Positions 1-9,543 are shown, counted from the stretch's first letter. The stretch: 64,000 bases of DNA from Martelella mediterranea (GCF_004342225.1 NZ_SMAR01000005.1:124001-188000); one strand, 5' to 3'. Numbers and translations are program-made. The notes: generated by a model from the letters alone, not told the origin.

Positions 1-1599
1 ATCAAGCGAACAGCAAAGCGAGCAGATCGGTGCAGCATAAGCCGGGCACCATGCCATATCCTCCGGCTCAAAAGGATGTTCACAAATCGAACAGGTGATT
101 GCCGTTTTTGTCTGCCAGCCTTTGCGCGGTTTGCGTGCCAGATAGTATTTTCCATCCGTAAGCCACGCCAGAAGCGGCGATGCAATCAGAGCCGCAAAAA
201 GCGCGATAAAGGGTGCGAAACTGACTGCAAGGGAGCCGAAAAGACCAAAATGCGCGAGCAGCGCGATGCCGCCGGATATAAACATTGCGCCGAGGCCGAC
301 AGGATTTATATCGTAAAGATGAGCACGTTTGAACTCGATGCCCGGCGGTGACAGACCCAGCGGCTTGTTGATGAAAAGGTCTGCTGAAATCGTTGAAAGC
401 CACGCCATTGCGATAATCGAAAAAACGCTGAGAGAGGCTTCCAGCAGCCGGTAAATGCCCAGCTGCATCAGGAGAAGCGCTATTGCGACGTTGAAAACCA
501 GCCAGACCACGCGCCCTGGATGGCTGTGTGTGAGACGGGAGAAAAAGTTCGACCAGGCCAGAGAACCGGCATAGGCGTTCATCACATTGATCTTGAGCTG
601 AGAGACGACGACAAAGGCGGCCATCAGCAGCATGGCCGCGGTTTCATTGGGAAGCATGTAGCCAAAGGCCGCAACATACATATGCGCGGGATCCGCGGCT
701 TCAGTCACCGGCATTCCGGTGGAAAAGGCCAGATAGGCCAGAAATGAACCAGCCATCAGTTTTGGAACACCGACGACCACCCAGCCGGGGCCTGCCAGAA
801 AGATCGCAAGCCGATGATGGAGGCGTCTTTTCCCTTCTGCAGGCAGAAAGCGGAGGAAGTCCACCTGCTCGCCGATCTGGGGCATCAGGGCGAAAATCAC
901 CCCCGCAGCAGCGGCGAAGCCTGCCAGCGTGAACGGCGCTGCCATTCCCGGTTCTGCCGAGGGCAGGCGCACGCCGCCGAAAGCTCTCCAGAGTTCGAAT
1001 TTCTCGAAATCCATGAAGGCGATGAAAATAAATGGCAGAATATTGAGGATAATCCAGAAAGGTTGTGTCACCAGCTGAAATTTCGAAATCATCCTGACAC
1101 CATAGGTCACCAGAGGAATGACGACGATGGCGGAGATCACATAGCTGATCCACAAGGGTATTCCGAAGGCGAGCCTGAGCGCACCGGACATGATCGAGGC
1201 TTCGATGGCGAACAGAATGAAGGTGAAGCTGGCATAGATCAGCGAGGTCACTGTGGAGCCGATATAGCCGAAGGAAGCACCACGCGTCAGAAGGTCGATG
1301 TCGACGCCGTGACGGATGGCATAGCGGGCGATCGGAAAGCCTGCCAGAAGCATGACAATTGCAGCGACAAGGGCTGCAAAGAACGCATTTGTCGTTCCGT
1401 ATGAAAGCGTAATCGTGCCGCCAATAGCCTCAAGGGCCAGAAAGGAGATGGCCCCGATCGCTGTTTGGGAAATCCGGCCCGATGAAAAATGCCGGGCGCT
1501 TTTGGCGGTAAAGCGCAACGCGTAATCTTCCAGTGTCTGGTTGGCAACCCAGCGGTTATATTCGCGCCGGACAGGGATGATGCGTTGGCGTGCGGTCAT
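1..1599 (-). CDS. NCS1 permease-like domain protein, probably N-terminal part of a transporter-type sensor kinase (partial)
   Basis: This reading frame is open from the ATG at 1599 to the left edge of the window (533 codons, no stop), so the gene is truncated here. Residues about 35-470 carry many hydrophobic segments like those of the purine/cytosine/allantoin permease (NCS1) family. The end of the visible protein departs from a plain permease: about residues 500-533 form a soluble Cys-rich stretch with CSIC, a single Cys, and a final C-x2-CC cluster. From memory, such a stretch follows the membrane part of hybrid histidine kinases found near urt genes in Rhizobiales, so I infer a sensor role, but the kinase part lies outside the window. 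No clear ribosome binding site precedes the ATG. It points away from urtA. Alternative: a plain NCS1 permease with a long tail. Confidence 0.7.
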   Translation of the reverse strand, partial: MTARQRIIPVRREYNRWVANQTLEDYALRFTAKSARHFSSGRISQTAIGAISFLALEAIGGTITLSYGTTNAFFAALVAAIVMLLAGFPIARYAIRHGVDIDLLTRGASFGYIGSTVTSLIYASFTFILFAIEASIMSGALRLAFGIPLWISYVISAIVVIPLVTYGVRMISKFQLVTQPFWIILNILPFIFIAFMDFEKFELWRAFGGVRLPSAEPGMAAPFTLAGFAAAAGVIFALMPQIGEQVDFLRFLPAEGKRRLHHRLAIFLAGPGWVVVGVPKLMAGSFLAYLAFSTGMPVTEAADPAHMYVAAFGYMLPNETAAMLLMAAFVVVSQLKINVMNAYAGSLAWSNFFSRLTHSHPGRVVWLVFNVAIALLLMQLGIYRLLEASLSVFSIIAMAWLSTISADLFINKPLGLSPPGIEFKRAHLYDINPVGLGAMFISGGIALLAHFGLFGSLAVSFAPFIALFAALIASPLLAWLTDGKYYLARKPRKGWQTKTAITCSICEHPFEPEDMAWCPAYAAPICSLCCSLD

Positions 1600-1820
1600 G
1601 AAGCAGTTGGCTGGCTTTTTTAAAAGGGGCTGATGAGAGGGTGACAAAAATGTGTCTTCGGCGCAGTGTTCAGATCAGAGCTGCATTTGGCAAGTAAAAA
1701 GAGTGTCTTGCCGCTGCGCTTCTGCCGCACTTTCTCCATCATGTCACTCAATGTTAGCCTTAAGCACTTTCAGGTGATAAGCGCAGAGTATCAAGAGCAG
1801 TGTTTGAAAGGAACGGGGAC

Positions 1821-2633
1821 ATGGTCAAAACGGCGTCGGACAATACGGGCCAGAGTTTTGGCACGGATGGAATCAAACCGATGGAGCGGCCGAGCGCAAT
1901 GACCCGCTTCTTCATGGGGATCGTCAACTGGGCTGAAAAACTCAATTTCAAGTATGCCATTCATGGCAACCCGCCGGTTTATGACAACGCCACCTTCCCA
2001 TGGTCGAAAGACATTGAGGCAGCCGCGCCGGCTATTCGAAAAGAGCTTGAGAAAGTGCTTGAACGACAGGCCGAGTTGCCAAGCTTTCAGGACATCTCGA
2101 CCGATGTTAAGACCATTTCTGACGACAGTCACTGGAAAACGTTTTTCCTGCTGGGCTACGGCATCTCGTCTGAGCAGAACATCAAGGCCTGCCCCGAGAC
2201 ATGGAAGGCCATGCAGAAGATACCGGGCCTGAAAACGATCATGTTTTCGATTTTTGAACCAGGCAAGCATCTGCCGGCGCATCGCGGCCCTTATAATGGC
2301 GTGCTGCGCCTTCACCTTGGCATGATCGTGCCGGAGGCCGAACCCGATCAGCTCGCGATCCGGGTCAAGGATCAGATCTGCCACTGGGAAGAGGGCAAGG
2401 TGCTGATCTTCGATGATGCTTATGAGCACGAAGCCTGGAACCATACCGACAAAACCCGCGTGGTGCTGTTTGTCGATTTCGTCAAACCGACGCGCTTTCC
2501 GGCGAAGTTCGTCAACTGGATTTTGATGAATATGGCGATCTTCACGCCCTTCATCCGCGAAGGTCTCGACAACCACAAGGACTGGGAAAAGAAGTTTTAT
2601 GCCGAGGCCGAAGCGCTTCGAAACCGGAACTAA
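1821..2633 (+). CDS. Aspartyl/asparaginyl beta-hydroxylase family protein, LpxO-like
   Basis: The 270-residue product matches the Asp_Arg_Hydrox fold of Fe(II)/2-oxoglutarate oxygenases. The metal and cosubstrate motif HRGPYNGVLRLHLG lies at about residue 150 and the distal DDAYEHEAWN at about residue 200, giving the expected His and Arg residues. LpxO members hydroxylate the secondary acyl chain of lipid A at the inner membrane, and hydrophobic stretches near both ends fit a membrane-associated enzyme. The substrate cannot be read from sequence. I chose ATG 1821 because GGAACGGGG sits just before it; an in-frame GTG at 1800 lacks a comparable site. It is followed by 150 bases before urtA and is probably a separate unit. 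Confidence 0.8.
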   Translation: MVKTASDNTGQSFGTDGIKPMERPSAMTRFFMGIVNWAEKLNFKYAIHGNPPVYDNATFPWSKDIEAAAPAIRKELEKVLERQAELPSFQDISTDVKTISDDSHWKTFFLLGYGISSEQNIKACPETWKAMQKIPGLKTIMFSIFEPGKHLPAHRGPYNGVLRLHLGMIVPEAEPDQLAIRVKDQICHWEEGKVLIFDDAYEHEAWNHTDKTRVVLFVDFVKPTRFPAKFVNWILMNMAIFTPFIREGLDNHKDWEKKFYAEAEALRNRN

Positions 2634-2665
2634 ACAGCGCTCCCGGCGCAACTTTCCTCCTCAAC

Positions 2666-2681
2666 TACGTCAAATGACGTA
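2666..2681. promoter_or_regulatory. Inverted repeat TACGTCA-AA-TGACGTA, candidate operator of urtA
   Basis: A perfect 7-2-7 inverted repeat lies about 100 bases before the urtA start. A shorter repeat CGATA-GT-TATCG follows at 2704-2715, and TCGCAGG/CCTGCGA arms at 2713-2742. The first has the size and symmetry of a dimeric regulator site. The regulator is unknown; a LuxR-type response regulator paired with the sensor at the left edge is one guess. One of the weaker repeats could instead end the preceding gene. Confidence 0.45.
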
Positions 2682-2784
2682 TGGGGGCTCAAGGCTTCCT
2701 CAACGATAGTTATCGCAGGTGTTCTTCGATGGACGCCTGCGATTTCCATACGCCTATCAGGTGACAATCCGTTGAGGGGAAAAC

Positions 2785-4080
2785 ATGAAATTCAAGAAAG
2801 CACTGACCGGCGCGGCGCTTCTGGCGGCTCTGACCGCCTCCACCGCGACCAGCGCACTCGCACAGGAAGACACGATCAAAGTCGGCATTCTGCACTCGCT
2901 TTCAGGAACGATGGCGATTTCTGAAACGACCCTGAAAGACGCCATGCTGATGCTCGTTGAAGAGCAGAACGAAAAAGGCGGTCTTCTGGGTAAGCAGCTT
3001 GAACCGGTTGTTGTCGACCCGGCCTCTGACTGGCCGATGTTTGCAGAAAAAGCCCGCCAGCTGATTGAGAGCGATCAGGTTGATGTGGTCTTTGGTGGCT
3101 GGACATCAGCCTCCCGCAAAGCCGTTTTGCCGGTTTTTGAAGAGTTGAACAGCCTTCTCTTCTACCCTGTCCAGTATGAGGGTGAGGAGAGCCAGCGCAA
3201 TGTGTTCTACACCGGTGCCGCACCGAACCAGCAGGCCATTCCGGCCGTCGACTATCTGATGGAGAATGAGGGTGTCGAGCGCTGGGTTCTGGAAGGAACC
3301 GACTATGTCTATCCGCGCACGACCAACAAGATCCTTGCAGCTTACCTGAAAGATCATGGCGTTGCCGATGAAGACATCATGATTACCTATACGCCCTTCG
3401 GTTTCTCCGACTGGCAGACGGAAGTTGCGTCGATCAAGAACTTCGGCTCTGAAGGTAAGAAAACCGCTGTGGTTTCCACCATCAACGGTGATGCGAATGT
3501 CCCGTTCTATAAGGAACTTGCCAATCAGGGGATTGACGCATCCGACATTCCGGTGGTGGCCTTTTCCGTCGGTGAAGAAGAGCTGGCTGGACTCGATACC
3601 GGCCCGCTGGTTGGCCATCTGGCCGCCTGGAATTATTTCGAATCCGTCGACACTGATGCCAATTACGACTTCATCGATGCCTGGCACGCTTTCACCGGTG
3701 ACGATACCCGTGTGACCAACGACCCGATGGAAGCCCACTACATTGGCTTCAATATGTGGGCAAAGGCCGTCGAGAAGGCTGGCACAACCGATCCGGATGC
3801 CGTGATCGATGCGATTATCGGGGTGTCTGTACCGAACCTTTCGGGCGGATATTCGACGATGATGCCAAACCACCACATCACCAAACCGGTCATGATCGGT
3901 GAAATTCAGGACGATGGTCAGTTCGATATCGTTTATGAGACCCCCGGTCTCGTGGTTGGCGATGCATGGTCCGATTATCTTCCGGACTCGAAAAACCTGA
4001 TCTCCGACTGGCGCGCGCCTATGTCCTGCGGGAACTTCAATGTCGAAACCGGACAGTGCGGCGGCATGGCGGCTGAATAA
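2785..4080 (+). CDS. urtA: Urea ABC transporter, periplasmic urea-binding protein UrtA
   Basis: The 431-residue protein starts with a clear signal peptide ending near ALAQ (residue 27). The mature protein is a type I periplasmic binding protein of the amide/urea family (Peripla_BP_5). Diagnostic stretches are VGILHSLSGTMAISE, the GGWTSASRKAVLPVFE segment and the MEAHYIGFNMW region. It captures urea or short amides in the periplasm and delivers them to UrtBC. GAGGGG precedes the ATG. Four transporter genes in the same order as other urt operons follow. A stem-loop after the stop probably protects its message, as binding proteins are needed in excess. Assignment is firm from both sequence and gene order. 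Confidence 0.96.
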   Translation: MKFKKALTGAALLAALTASTATSALAQEDTIKVGILHSLSGTMAISETTLKDAMLMLVEEQNEKGGLLGKQLEPVVVDPASDWPMFAEKARQLIESDQVDVVFGGWTSASRKAVLPVFEELNSLLFYPVQYEGEESQRNVFYTGAAPNQQAIPAVDYLMENEGVERWVLEGTDYVYPRTTNKILAAYLKDHGVADEDIMITYTPFGFSDWQTEVASIKNFGSEGKKTAVVSTINGDANVPFYKELANQGIDASDIPVVAFSVGEEELAGLDTGPLVGHLAAWNYFESVDTDANYDFIDAWHAFTGDDTRVTNDPMEAHYIGFNMWAKAVEKAGTTDPDAVIDAIIGVSVPNLSGGYSTMMPNHHITKPVMIGEIQDDGQFDIVYETPGLVVGDAWSDYLPDSKNLISDWRAPMSCGNFNVETGQCGGMAAE

Positions 4081-4102
4081 GCCCTTTCCAGCTTAGAAAT
4101 TG

Positions 4103-4138
4103 CCCGGCATGGCGATGCAGAACCATTGCCGTGCCGGG
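4103..4138 (+). other. Stem-loop between urtA and urtB
   Basis: CCCGGCA and TGCCGGG arms (7 bp, extendable through GGC/GCC with one mismatch) flank a loop just after the urtA stop. No T-run follows, so it is more likely an mRNA-stabilising or partial-attenuation hairpin than a full terminator. Confidence 0.45.
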
Positions 4139-4194
4139 TGAACAGGGGGACGGCGCGTTCACGGAGCTGTGCGCTGTCAAACTCGGGGGCGTGC

Positions 4195-5835
4195 ATGTCC
4201 GCTTTTTCCTGCATACGTTATTTCAGATCACTTGTATTTCCGCTGCTTTTTATTCTGGCATGCGCGTCCTCTCCGGCCCGTGCGGCCGAAGGTATCGAGG
4301 AACTGATTGCGCAGTTTTCGCAGTCGAAGAATTTCAGCCAGACGGAGGAGCTGGTTCAGGCGCTGGCTGCCACCGGTGATCCGGCCGTTGTTCCGGTGCT
4401 CAAGACACTGGCCGATGGTGATCTCTACTACCGCGAAGATGACGGCAAGGTCTTTATAACGGCTGATGCTGAATCACGTCGCAACCTGCTGCTGATTAAT
4501 CCCCTGACAGGTGAAGAGGCCGGGGAGCTGTCGAAGCGCGATCTTGAGAAAATTAAAGTCAACAATAATCTGCGCGGTTCAATCAACGCCGCACTGGCCG
4601 GTATGACGCTGAAAAGCCCGGACCGCAACGTGCGGCTTGCCGCTGCTCACGAGCTTCTCAATGCACCGAGTAAGGACAATCTTGCGCTGGTTGAAGACGC
4701 TCTTGCCAGCGAGGAAGATTCAGAGGTAAGCGCTGCCTTGCGTCAGGCGCGCGCCGTTTCGGTTCTCAATTCCTCACGCAGTTTCGAAGAAAAGCAGCAG
4801 GCGATTGCCGATATTGCCGAGATTGGCGGTCGCGATGCGATTTCCATTCTTTTGTCGGCCCGTGGCGACCTGGATGCTGACCTTCAGGCCGAAATTGATG
4901 CTGCACAGACGAAAATCGAAAAGCGGCTGGCGTTCTGGGATGCTGCCCAGAATGTCTGGTACGGACTTTCACTCGGCTCAGTCCTGCTTCTGGCGGCCAT
5001 CGGTCTTGCCATCACGTTTGGCGTGATGGGCGTTATCAATATGGCCCATGGTGAGATGGTGATGCTGGGGGCCTATTCCACTTACATGGTGCAGGAGGTG
5101 ATCCGCACCACCTATCCGGACCTTTTTGGCTGGTCTCTTGCGATTGCCCTGCCTGTCGCTTTTCTGATCACCGGGGCGGTTGGCCTGATCATTGAGCGCG
5201 GGGTTATCCGTTTTCTATATGGTCGCCCGCTGGAAACACTGCTGGCAACATGGGGCGTTTCGCTAATCCTGCAGCAAGCGGTCAGGACGATTTTCGGGCC
5301 ATCGAACCGAGAGGTCGGGAATCCGGAATGGATGTCGGGTTCATTCGATCTCGGCGGTCTGGTCATCACGTGGTCGCGGCTATGGATCATCGTTTTTGCG
5401 CTGGCGGTTTTTGCCGGGCTTCTTCTTCTGATGAAGCGATCTGCGTTCGGGCTTCAGATGCGCGCCGTAACGCAGAACCGGCGGATGGCAGCCTCCATGG
5501 GTATCCGTACACCCTGGGTCGATGCCTTCACCTTTGCGCTTGGGTCCGGTGTCGCCGGGCTGGCCGGTGTGGCGCTTTCGCAGATTGATAACGTGTCGCC
5601 CAATCTGGGCCAGTCCTACATCATCGACAGTTTCATGGTTGTGGTGTTCGGGGGCGTCGGCAATCTCTGGGGCACGCTGGTCGGCGCTTTCTCGCTCGGC
5701 ATTCTGAACAAGTTTCTTGAGCCCTATGCCGGCGCTGTGCTCGGCAAAATTCTGGTCCTCGTCTTCATCATCCTGTTTATCCAGAAACGACCGCGTGGTC
5801 TGTTCGCACTCAAGGGAAGGGCGGTTGAATCATGA
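4195..5835 (+). CDS. urtB: Urea ABC transporter permease UrtB
   Basis: The 546-residue protein has a signal-like N-terminus, a roughly 230-residue periplasmic region rich in charged residues and Ala that is typical of long UrtB proteins, and then a LivH-type permease. The permease part includes VMGVINMAHGEMVMLGAY at about residue 275 and the conserved FMVVVFGGVGNLWGT near the end. It forms half of the membrane channel with UrtC. I chose ATG 4195, preceded by CGGGGG, over an in-frame GTG at 4126. The stop overlaps the urtC start by 4 bases (ATGA), indicating translational coupling. Confidence 0.95.
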   Translation: MSAFSCIRYFRSLVFPLLFILACASSPARAAEGIEELIAQFSQSKNFSQTEELVQALAATGDPAVVPVLKTLADGDLYYREDDGKVFITADAESRRNLLLINPLTGEEAGELSKRDLEKIKVNNNLRGSINAALAGMTLKSPDRNVRLAAAHELLNAPSKDNLALVEDALASEEDSEVSAALRQARAVSVLNSSRSFEEKQQAIADIAEIGGRDAISILLSARGDLDADLQAEIDAAQTKIEKRLAFWDAAQNVWYGLSLGSVLLLAAIGLAITFGVMGVINMAHGEMVMLGAYSTYMVQEVIRTTYPDLFGWSLAIALPVAFLITGAVGLIIERGVIRFLYGRPLETLLATWGVSLILQQAVRTIFGPSNREVGNPEWMSGSFDLGGLVITWSRLWIIVFALAVFAGLLLLMKRSAFGLQMRAVTQNRRMAASMGIRTPWVDAFTFALGSGVAGLAGVALSQIDNVSPNLGQSYIIDSFMVVVFGGVGNLWGTLVGAFSLGILNKFLEPYAGAVLGKILVLVFIILFIQKRPRGLFALKGRAVES

Positions 5836-7019
5836 TCACGGCTTATCTTCTCCGGTCACTTGATCGCAAAGTTCTTGTCGCCATCTGTGTCCTGTTTGTT
5901 GCAGCACTGCTCGTGCCGTTTCTGAACCTTTTCATTCCGGCTGGCAGCCCTTTTCACCTGCCGACTTATCTCGTTTCGCTGTTCGGCAAATATCTTTGCT
6001 ATGCATTGCTTGCATTGTCGCTTGATCTGGTCTGGGGCTTTTGCGGCATTCTCTCGCTCGGCCACGGAGCCTTTTTCGCGCTGGGTGGCTATGCGATGGG
6101 TATGTATCTGATGCGTCAGATCGGCTCGCGGGGCGTTTACGGAGATCCCGTTTTGCCCGACTTCATGGTGTTTTTGAACTGGAAAGAGCTGCCCTGGTTC
6201 TGGCATGGCTTTGATATGTTCTGGTTCGCCATGCTGATGGTGCTGCTGGTGCCCGGCGTACTGGCCTTCGCCTTCGGCTGGTTCGCTTTCCGCTCCCGCG
6301 TCAATGGCGTCTATCTTTCGATCATCACGCAGGCGATGACCTACGCCCTGCTGCTGGCCTTTTTCCGCAATGATATGGGGTTCGGCGGCAATAACGGTCT
6401 GACGGACTTCAAGGATATTCTCGGATTTTCCGTGCAGGCAGATACCACGCGTGCAGCCCTGTTCGCGGCCTCGGCGCTGTTTCTGGCGCTGGGCCTTTTC
6501 ATTGCATCTGCCATTGTGCGTTCAAAGACCGGCAAGGTTCTGGTCGGGGTGCGCGACGCGGAAAGCCGGGTGCGTTTTCTTGGATACCGGGTGGAGAACT
6601 ACAAGCTCTTCACCTTTGTGACCTCGGCGATGATGGCCGGGGTTGCCGGTGCACTCTATGTGCCACAGGTTGGCATCATCAATCCCGGCGAGTTTGCCCC
6701 TGCCAACTCCATCGAAATCGTGATCTGGACGGCGGTTGGCGGTCGCGCAACGCTTATAGGGCCGATCATTGGTGCAATCCTTGTGAATGGCGGCAAAACG
6801 ATCTTCACCGGTCTGTTTCCCGCTTTCTGGCTGTTCGCACTCGGTGGCCTGTTTGTGGCCACAACACTGTTTCTGCCGAAAGGCATCGTCGGAACGCTTG
6901 CCGGATATTTTTCAAAACGGCGTGAAAAGGATGATGATCCTGACGCAAAGAAAAAATCAGTGGATGTCGAAGCCGGAATCGATACGGATCTACCAGCAGA
7001 AGGGGAGGCAGCACGATGA
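5832..7019 (+). CDS. urtC: Urea ABC transporter permease UrtC
   Basis: The 395-residue LivM-type permease has about ten hydrophobic segments. The family signature GFGGNNGLTDF lies at about residue 185, and the coupling-loop region VRFLGYRVENYKLFTF at about residue 250. A charged C-terminal tail of about 35 residues (RREKDDDPDAKKK and beyond) follows the last membrane segment. It pairs with UrtB in the inner membrane. It overlaps urtB and urtD by 4 bases each, so the five genes form one transcript. Confidence 0.95.
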   Translation: MITAYLLRSLDRKVLVAICVLFVAALLVPFLNLFIPAGSPFHLPTYLVSLFGKYLCYALLALSLDLVWGFCGILSLGHGAFFALGGYAMGMYLMRQIGSRGVYGDPVLPDFMVFLNWKELPWFWHGFDMFWFAMLMVLLVPGVLAFAFGWFAFRSRVNGVYLSIITQAMTYALLLAFFRNDMGFGGNNGLTDFKDILGFSVQADTTRAALFAASALFLALGLFIASAIVRSKTGKVLVGVRDAESRVRFLGYRVENYKLFTFVTSAMMAGVAGALYVPQVGIINPGEFAPANSIEIVIWTAVGGRATLIGPIIGAILVNGGKTIFTGLFPAFWLFALGGLFVATTLFLPKGIVGTLAGYFSKRREKDDDPDAKKKSVDVEAGIDTDLPAEGEAAR

Positions 7020-7774
7020 GCCCGCAGGAAAGACGCGCCAAAAGCCTTCTATATCTTGATAATGTTTCAGTCTCGTTTGATGGCTTTAAAGCGCTCAACA
7101 GCCTCTCCTTCGTGATTGAGCCCGGTGAGCTTCGCGCCGTCATCGGTCCCAACGGGGCTGGCAAGACGACAATGATGGATATCATCACCGGCAAGACACG
7201 ACCGGATGAGGGGGAGGTTTTCTTCTCTGACACGATCGATCTGACCCGGCGCGACGAAGCCGACATTGCGCAGCTTGGCATTGGCAGGAAGTTTCAGAAG
7301 CCGACCGTTTTTGAAGGCCACACAGTCTGGGACAATTTGGAACTGGCGCTGAACCGCAAACGTGGTGTGTTCGCCACACTGTTTTACCGGCTTTCCGGCG
7401 AGGACCAGGACCGGATCGATGAAGTTCTCGAGATCATCCGCCTGACGGCTCGCAGGCAAGAACTCGCTGCCAATCTCTCTCATGGCCAGAAGCAGTGGCT
7501 GGAAATCGGCATGCTTTTGGCACAGGAGCCGAAACTTCTGCTGGTCGATGAACCGGTGGCTGGCATGACCGATGCCGAAACGGTAGAGACGGCGCGGCTT
7601 TTGCGCGAGATCGCGCAGACCCGTGCTGTTGTCGTGGTGGAGCACGATATGGGCTTTGTCCGGGATTTGGGAGTGAAAGTGACCTGCCTTGCGGAAGGCT
7701 CGGTTCTGGCGGAAGGCTCCATTGATTTCGTATCCAGTGACCAGAAGGTCATTGAAAACTATCTCGGGCGGTGA
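7016..7774 (+). CDS. urtD: Urea ABC transporter ATPase UrtD
   Basis: This 252-residue ABC ATPase of the LivG group has Walker A GPNGAGKTT at about residue 43, the signature LSHGQKQWLEIGMLL at about residue 155 and Walker B LLLVDEPVAGM. LSHGQ in place of LSGGQ is usual for UrtD. The H-loop is EHDMGFV. It hydrolyses ATP on the cytoplasmic face of UrtBC together with UrtE. The start overlaps urtC by ATGA. Confidence 0.95.
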   Translation: MSPQERRAKSLLYLDNVSVSFDGFKALNSLSFVIEPGELRAVIGPNGAGKTTMMDIITGKTRPDEGEVFFSDTIDLTRRDEADIAQLGIGRKFQKPTVFEGHTVWDNLELALNRKRGVFATLFYRLSGEDQDRIDEVLEIIRLTARRQELAANLSHGQKQWLEIGMLLAQEPKLLLVDEPVAGMTDAETVETARLLREIAQTRAVVVVEHDMGFVRDLGVKVTCLAEGSVLAEGSIDFVSSDQKVIENYLGR

Positions 7775-7782
7775 GGGTGACC

Positions 7783-8478
7783 ATGCTGACAATCGAAAAC
7801 GTCAATCTGCACTATGGTGCTGCTCAGGCTTTACGCGATGTTTCGCTTTCCGCAGAGATGGGCAAAATTACCTGTGTTCTGGGCCGCAACGGGGTTGGCA
7901 AGTCCTCGCTGCTTAGAGCGGTAACAGGCCAGCACCCGACATCGGGCGGCGCGATCCGCTTTCAGGATCAGCCGCTTGACGGTCTGGCGCCCTATGCGCG
8001 GGCCAAGTGTGGCGTGGGCTATGTGCCGCAGGGGCGTGAAATCTTTCCGCTGCTGACGGTACGCGAAAATCTGGAAACCGGTCTTGCTCCGCTGCCAGCG
8101 CGTGAACGGACCATTCCAGAGGATATTTTCAGCCTGTTTCCGGTGCTGCAAACAATGCTTTCACGGCGCGGCGGCGACCTTTCCGGCGGTCAGCAACAGC
8201 AACTGGCTATCGGCCGGGCGATGGTTATGCGACCGAAAATTCTGGTTCTGGACGAACCAACGGAGGGCATTCAGCCTTCGATCATCAAGGATATCGGCCG
8301 GGCGATACGTTACCTCAGGGATTCCACCGGAATGGCGATTCTGCTTGTGGAACAATATCTTGATTTTTGTCGGGAACTTGCTGATCAGGTCTATATCATG
8401 GACCGTGGCGAGATCGTGCATGAGGGGGCTGCCGAAACACTGGATACCGATGAGGCACGCCGGCACCTGACTGTGTGA
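7783..8478 (+). CDS. urtE: Urea ABC transporter ATPase UrtE
   Basis: This 231-residue LivF-type ATPase has Walker A GRNGVGKSS, the signature LSGGQQQQLAIGRAMV and Walker B ILVLDEPTEGIQ, followed by EQYLDF at the switch His position, where UrtE and LivF proteins usually carry Gln. It is the second ATPase of the urea importer. I chose ATG 7783, which has GAGGGTGA just upstream, over an in-frame GTG at 7771. It is the last gene of the urt unit and is followed by a strong terminator. Confidence 0.94.
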   Translation: MLTIENVNLHYGAAQALRDVSLSAEMGKITCVLGRNGVGKSSLLRAVTGQHPTSGGAIRFQDQPLDGLAPYARAKCGVGYVPQGREIFPLLTVRENLETGLAPLPARERTIPEDIFSLFPVLQTMLSRRGGDLSGGQQQQLAIGRAMVMRPKILVLDEPTEGIQPSIIKDIGRAIRYLRDSTGMAILLVEQYLDFCRELADQVYIMDRGEIVHEGAAETLDTDEARRHLTV

Positions 8479-8509
8479 TGCTTCTTAACGCAATTTGCGA
8501 AGTTTTTGG

Positions 8510-8544
8510 GCGCGGACCGGAGACTGAGCGGTTCGCGCTTTTTT
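8510..8544 (+). terminator. Rho-independent terminator after urtE
   Basis: GCGCGGACCG pairs with CGGTTCGCGC (with a G-T pair) around a 9-base loop and is followed at once by six T. It separates the urt operon from the urease genes. The following 160 bases hold no gene and must contain the ureD promoter. Confidence 0.85.
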
Positions 8545-8703
8545 ATGTTTGTCGAGCGCTTTACGGGTACAAAGCGTTTTGGATGTAAAAAACGCCTGCA
8601 CCCTGCCAAGCGGCATGAATATTGCTTCGGCTCTTTTATAAAGAAAGTGCAAAAAAGGATCGGCAATGTGTGGTGCGACGAGATGCGGCGAAGAGGAGGC
8701 AAA

Positions 8704-9543
8704 ATGCAGGGCGGAGTGGGCGTTTTGACGCCCGGCATGACAGCACCGCCGCAACGGACCTATGGGCGCGGGCAGGTGACTGCAAAACAGGCCGGTGGCA
8801 AGACCCGTCTTGATGAGTTTTATCAGGAAGGTGCCGCAAAAATCCGAATTCCTGAAAGCTTCGATGGCAGCATGGAAGCCGTTCTGATCAATACATCCGG
8901 CGGTCTGACCGGCGGTGACCGGTTGAACTGGGTGATGGATGCCGCCGATGGGACAACGCTGACAGCGACCACGCAGGCTTGTGAAAAAATCTACCGCTCT
9001 GACGGTGGTCCCGCGGTCATCGATACTGAATTGCGCGTCGGCGAGGGCGCACGACTGGACTGGCTGCCACAGGAAACCATTCTGTTTGATGATGCTTCGC
9101 TGAACCGGCGGCTTGATGTCGATCTGGCGGAAACCTCTGAATTTTTGGCTATTGAGGCGGTGCTGCTCGGCCGCAAGGCGATGGGGGAGGCTGTGCGCTA
9201 CGGCCAGTTTCGTGATCGCTGGCGTGTGCGCCGATCCGGCACGCTGATCCACGCCGAAGATGTGCGCATGACCGGCGATATCGAAAACCTGATTGCGCAG
9301 ACCGCCGTTCTGGGCGGCGAGGTGGCCTTTGCCACGCTTTTATATTGCGGCAAACGCGGCGAAGCTCTGCTTCCGAAAGTTCGCGCGGCGCTTGGCGAAA
9401 TGGGCGGCGGAGCATCGGAGTGGAATGGCAAACTGGTGGCGCGGATTGTCGCGCCGGATGGCTATAGCTTGAGAAAAAGCCTGATCCCCGCATTGAAGGT
9501 CTTGCGGGAAAACGAAAATCTGCCGAAAGTCTGGCATCTTTGA
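8704..9543 (+). CDS. ureD: Urease accessory protein UreD (UreH)
   Basis: The 279-residue protein matches UreD. Marks are the early [19 protein letters not shown] segment, [14 protein letters not shown] at about residue 65, and [11 protein letters not shown] at about residue 95. UreD binds the apo-urease and helps UreF and UreG deliver nickel. The ATG at 8704 has an ideal GAGGAGG site. An upstream in-frame extension to 8506 runs through the terminator region and is not credible. It opens the ureDABC group. Confidence 0.94.
   Translation: MQGGVGVLTPGMTAPPQRTYGRGQVTAKQAGGKTRLDEFYQEGAAKIRIPESFDGSMEAVLINTSGGLTGGDRLNWVMDAADGTTLTATTQACEKIYRSDGGPAVIDTELRVGEGARLDWLPQETILFDDASLNRRLDVDLAETSEFLAIEAVLLGRKAMGEAVRYGQFRDRWRVRRSGTLIHAEDVRMTGDIENLIAQTAVLGGEVAFATLLYCGKRGEALLPKVRAALGEMGGGASEWNGKLVARIVAPDGYSLRKSLIPALKVLRENENLPKVWHL

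Noticed and set aside
80-403. Short frames overlapping the left-edge permease-like gene
   Set aside because: They are shadow frames; the continuous minus-strand frame carries recognisable transporter sequence throughout.
8506-8703. N-terminal extension of ureD
   Set aside because: It covers the urtE terminator and lacks UreD similarity, and GAGGAGG marks ATG 8704.
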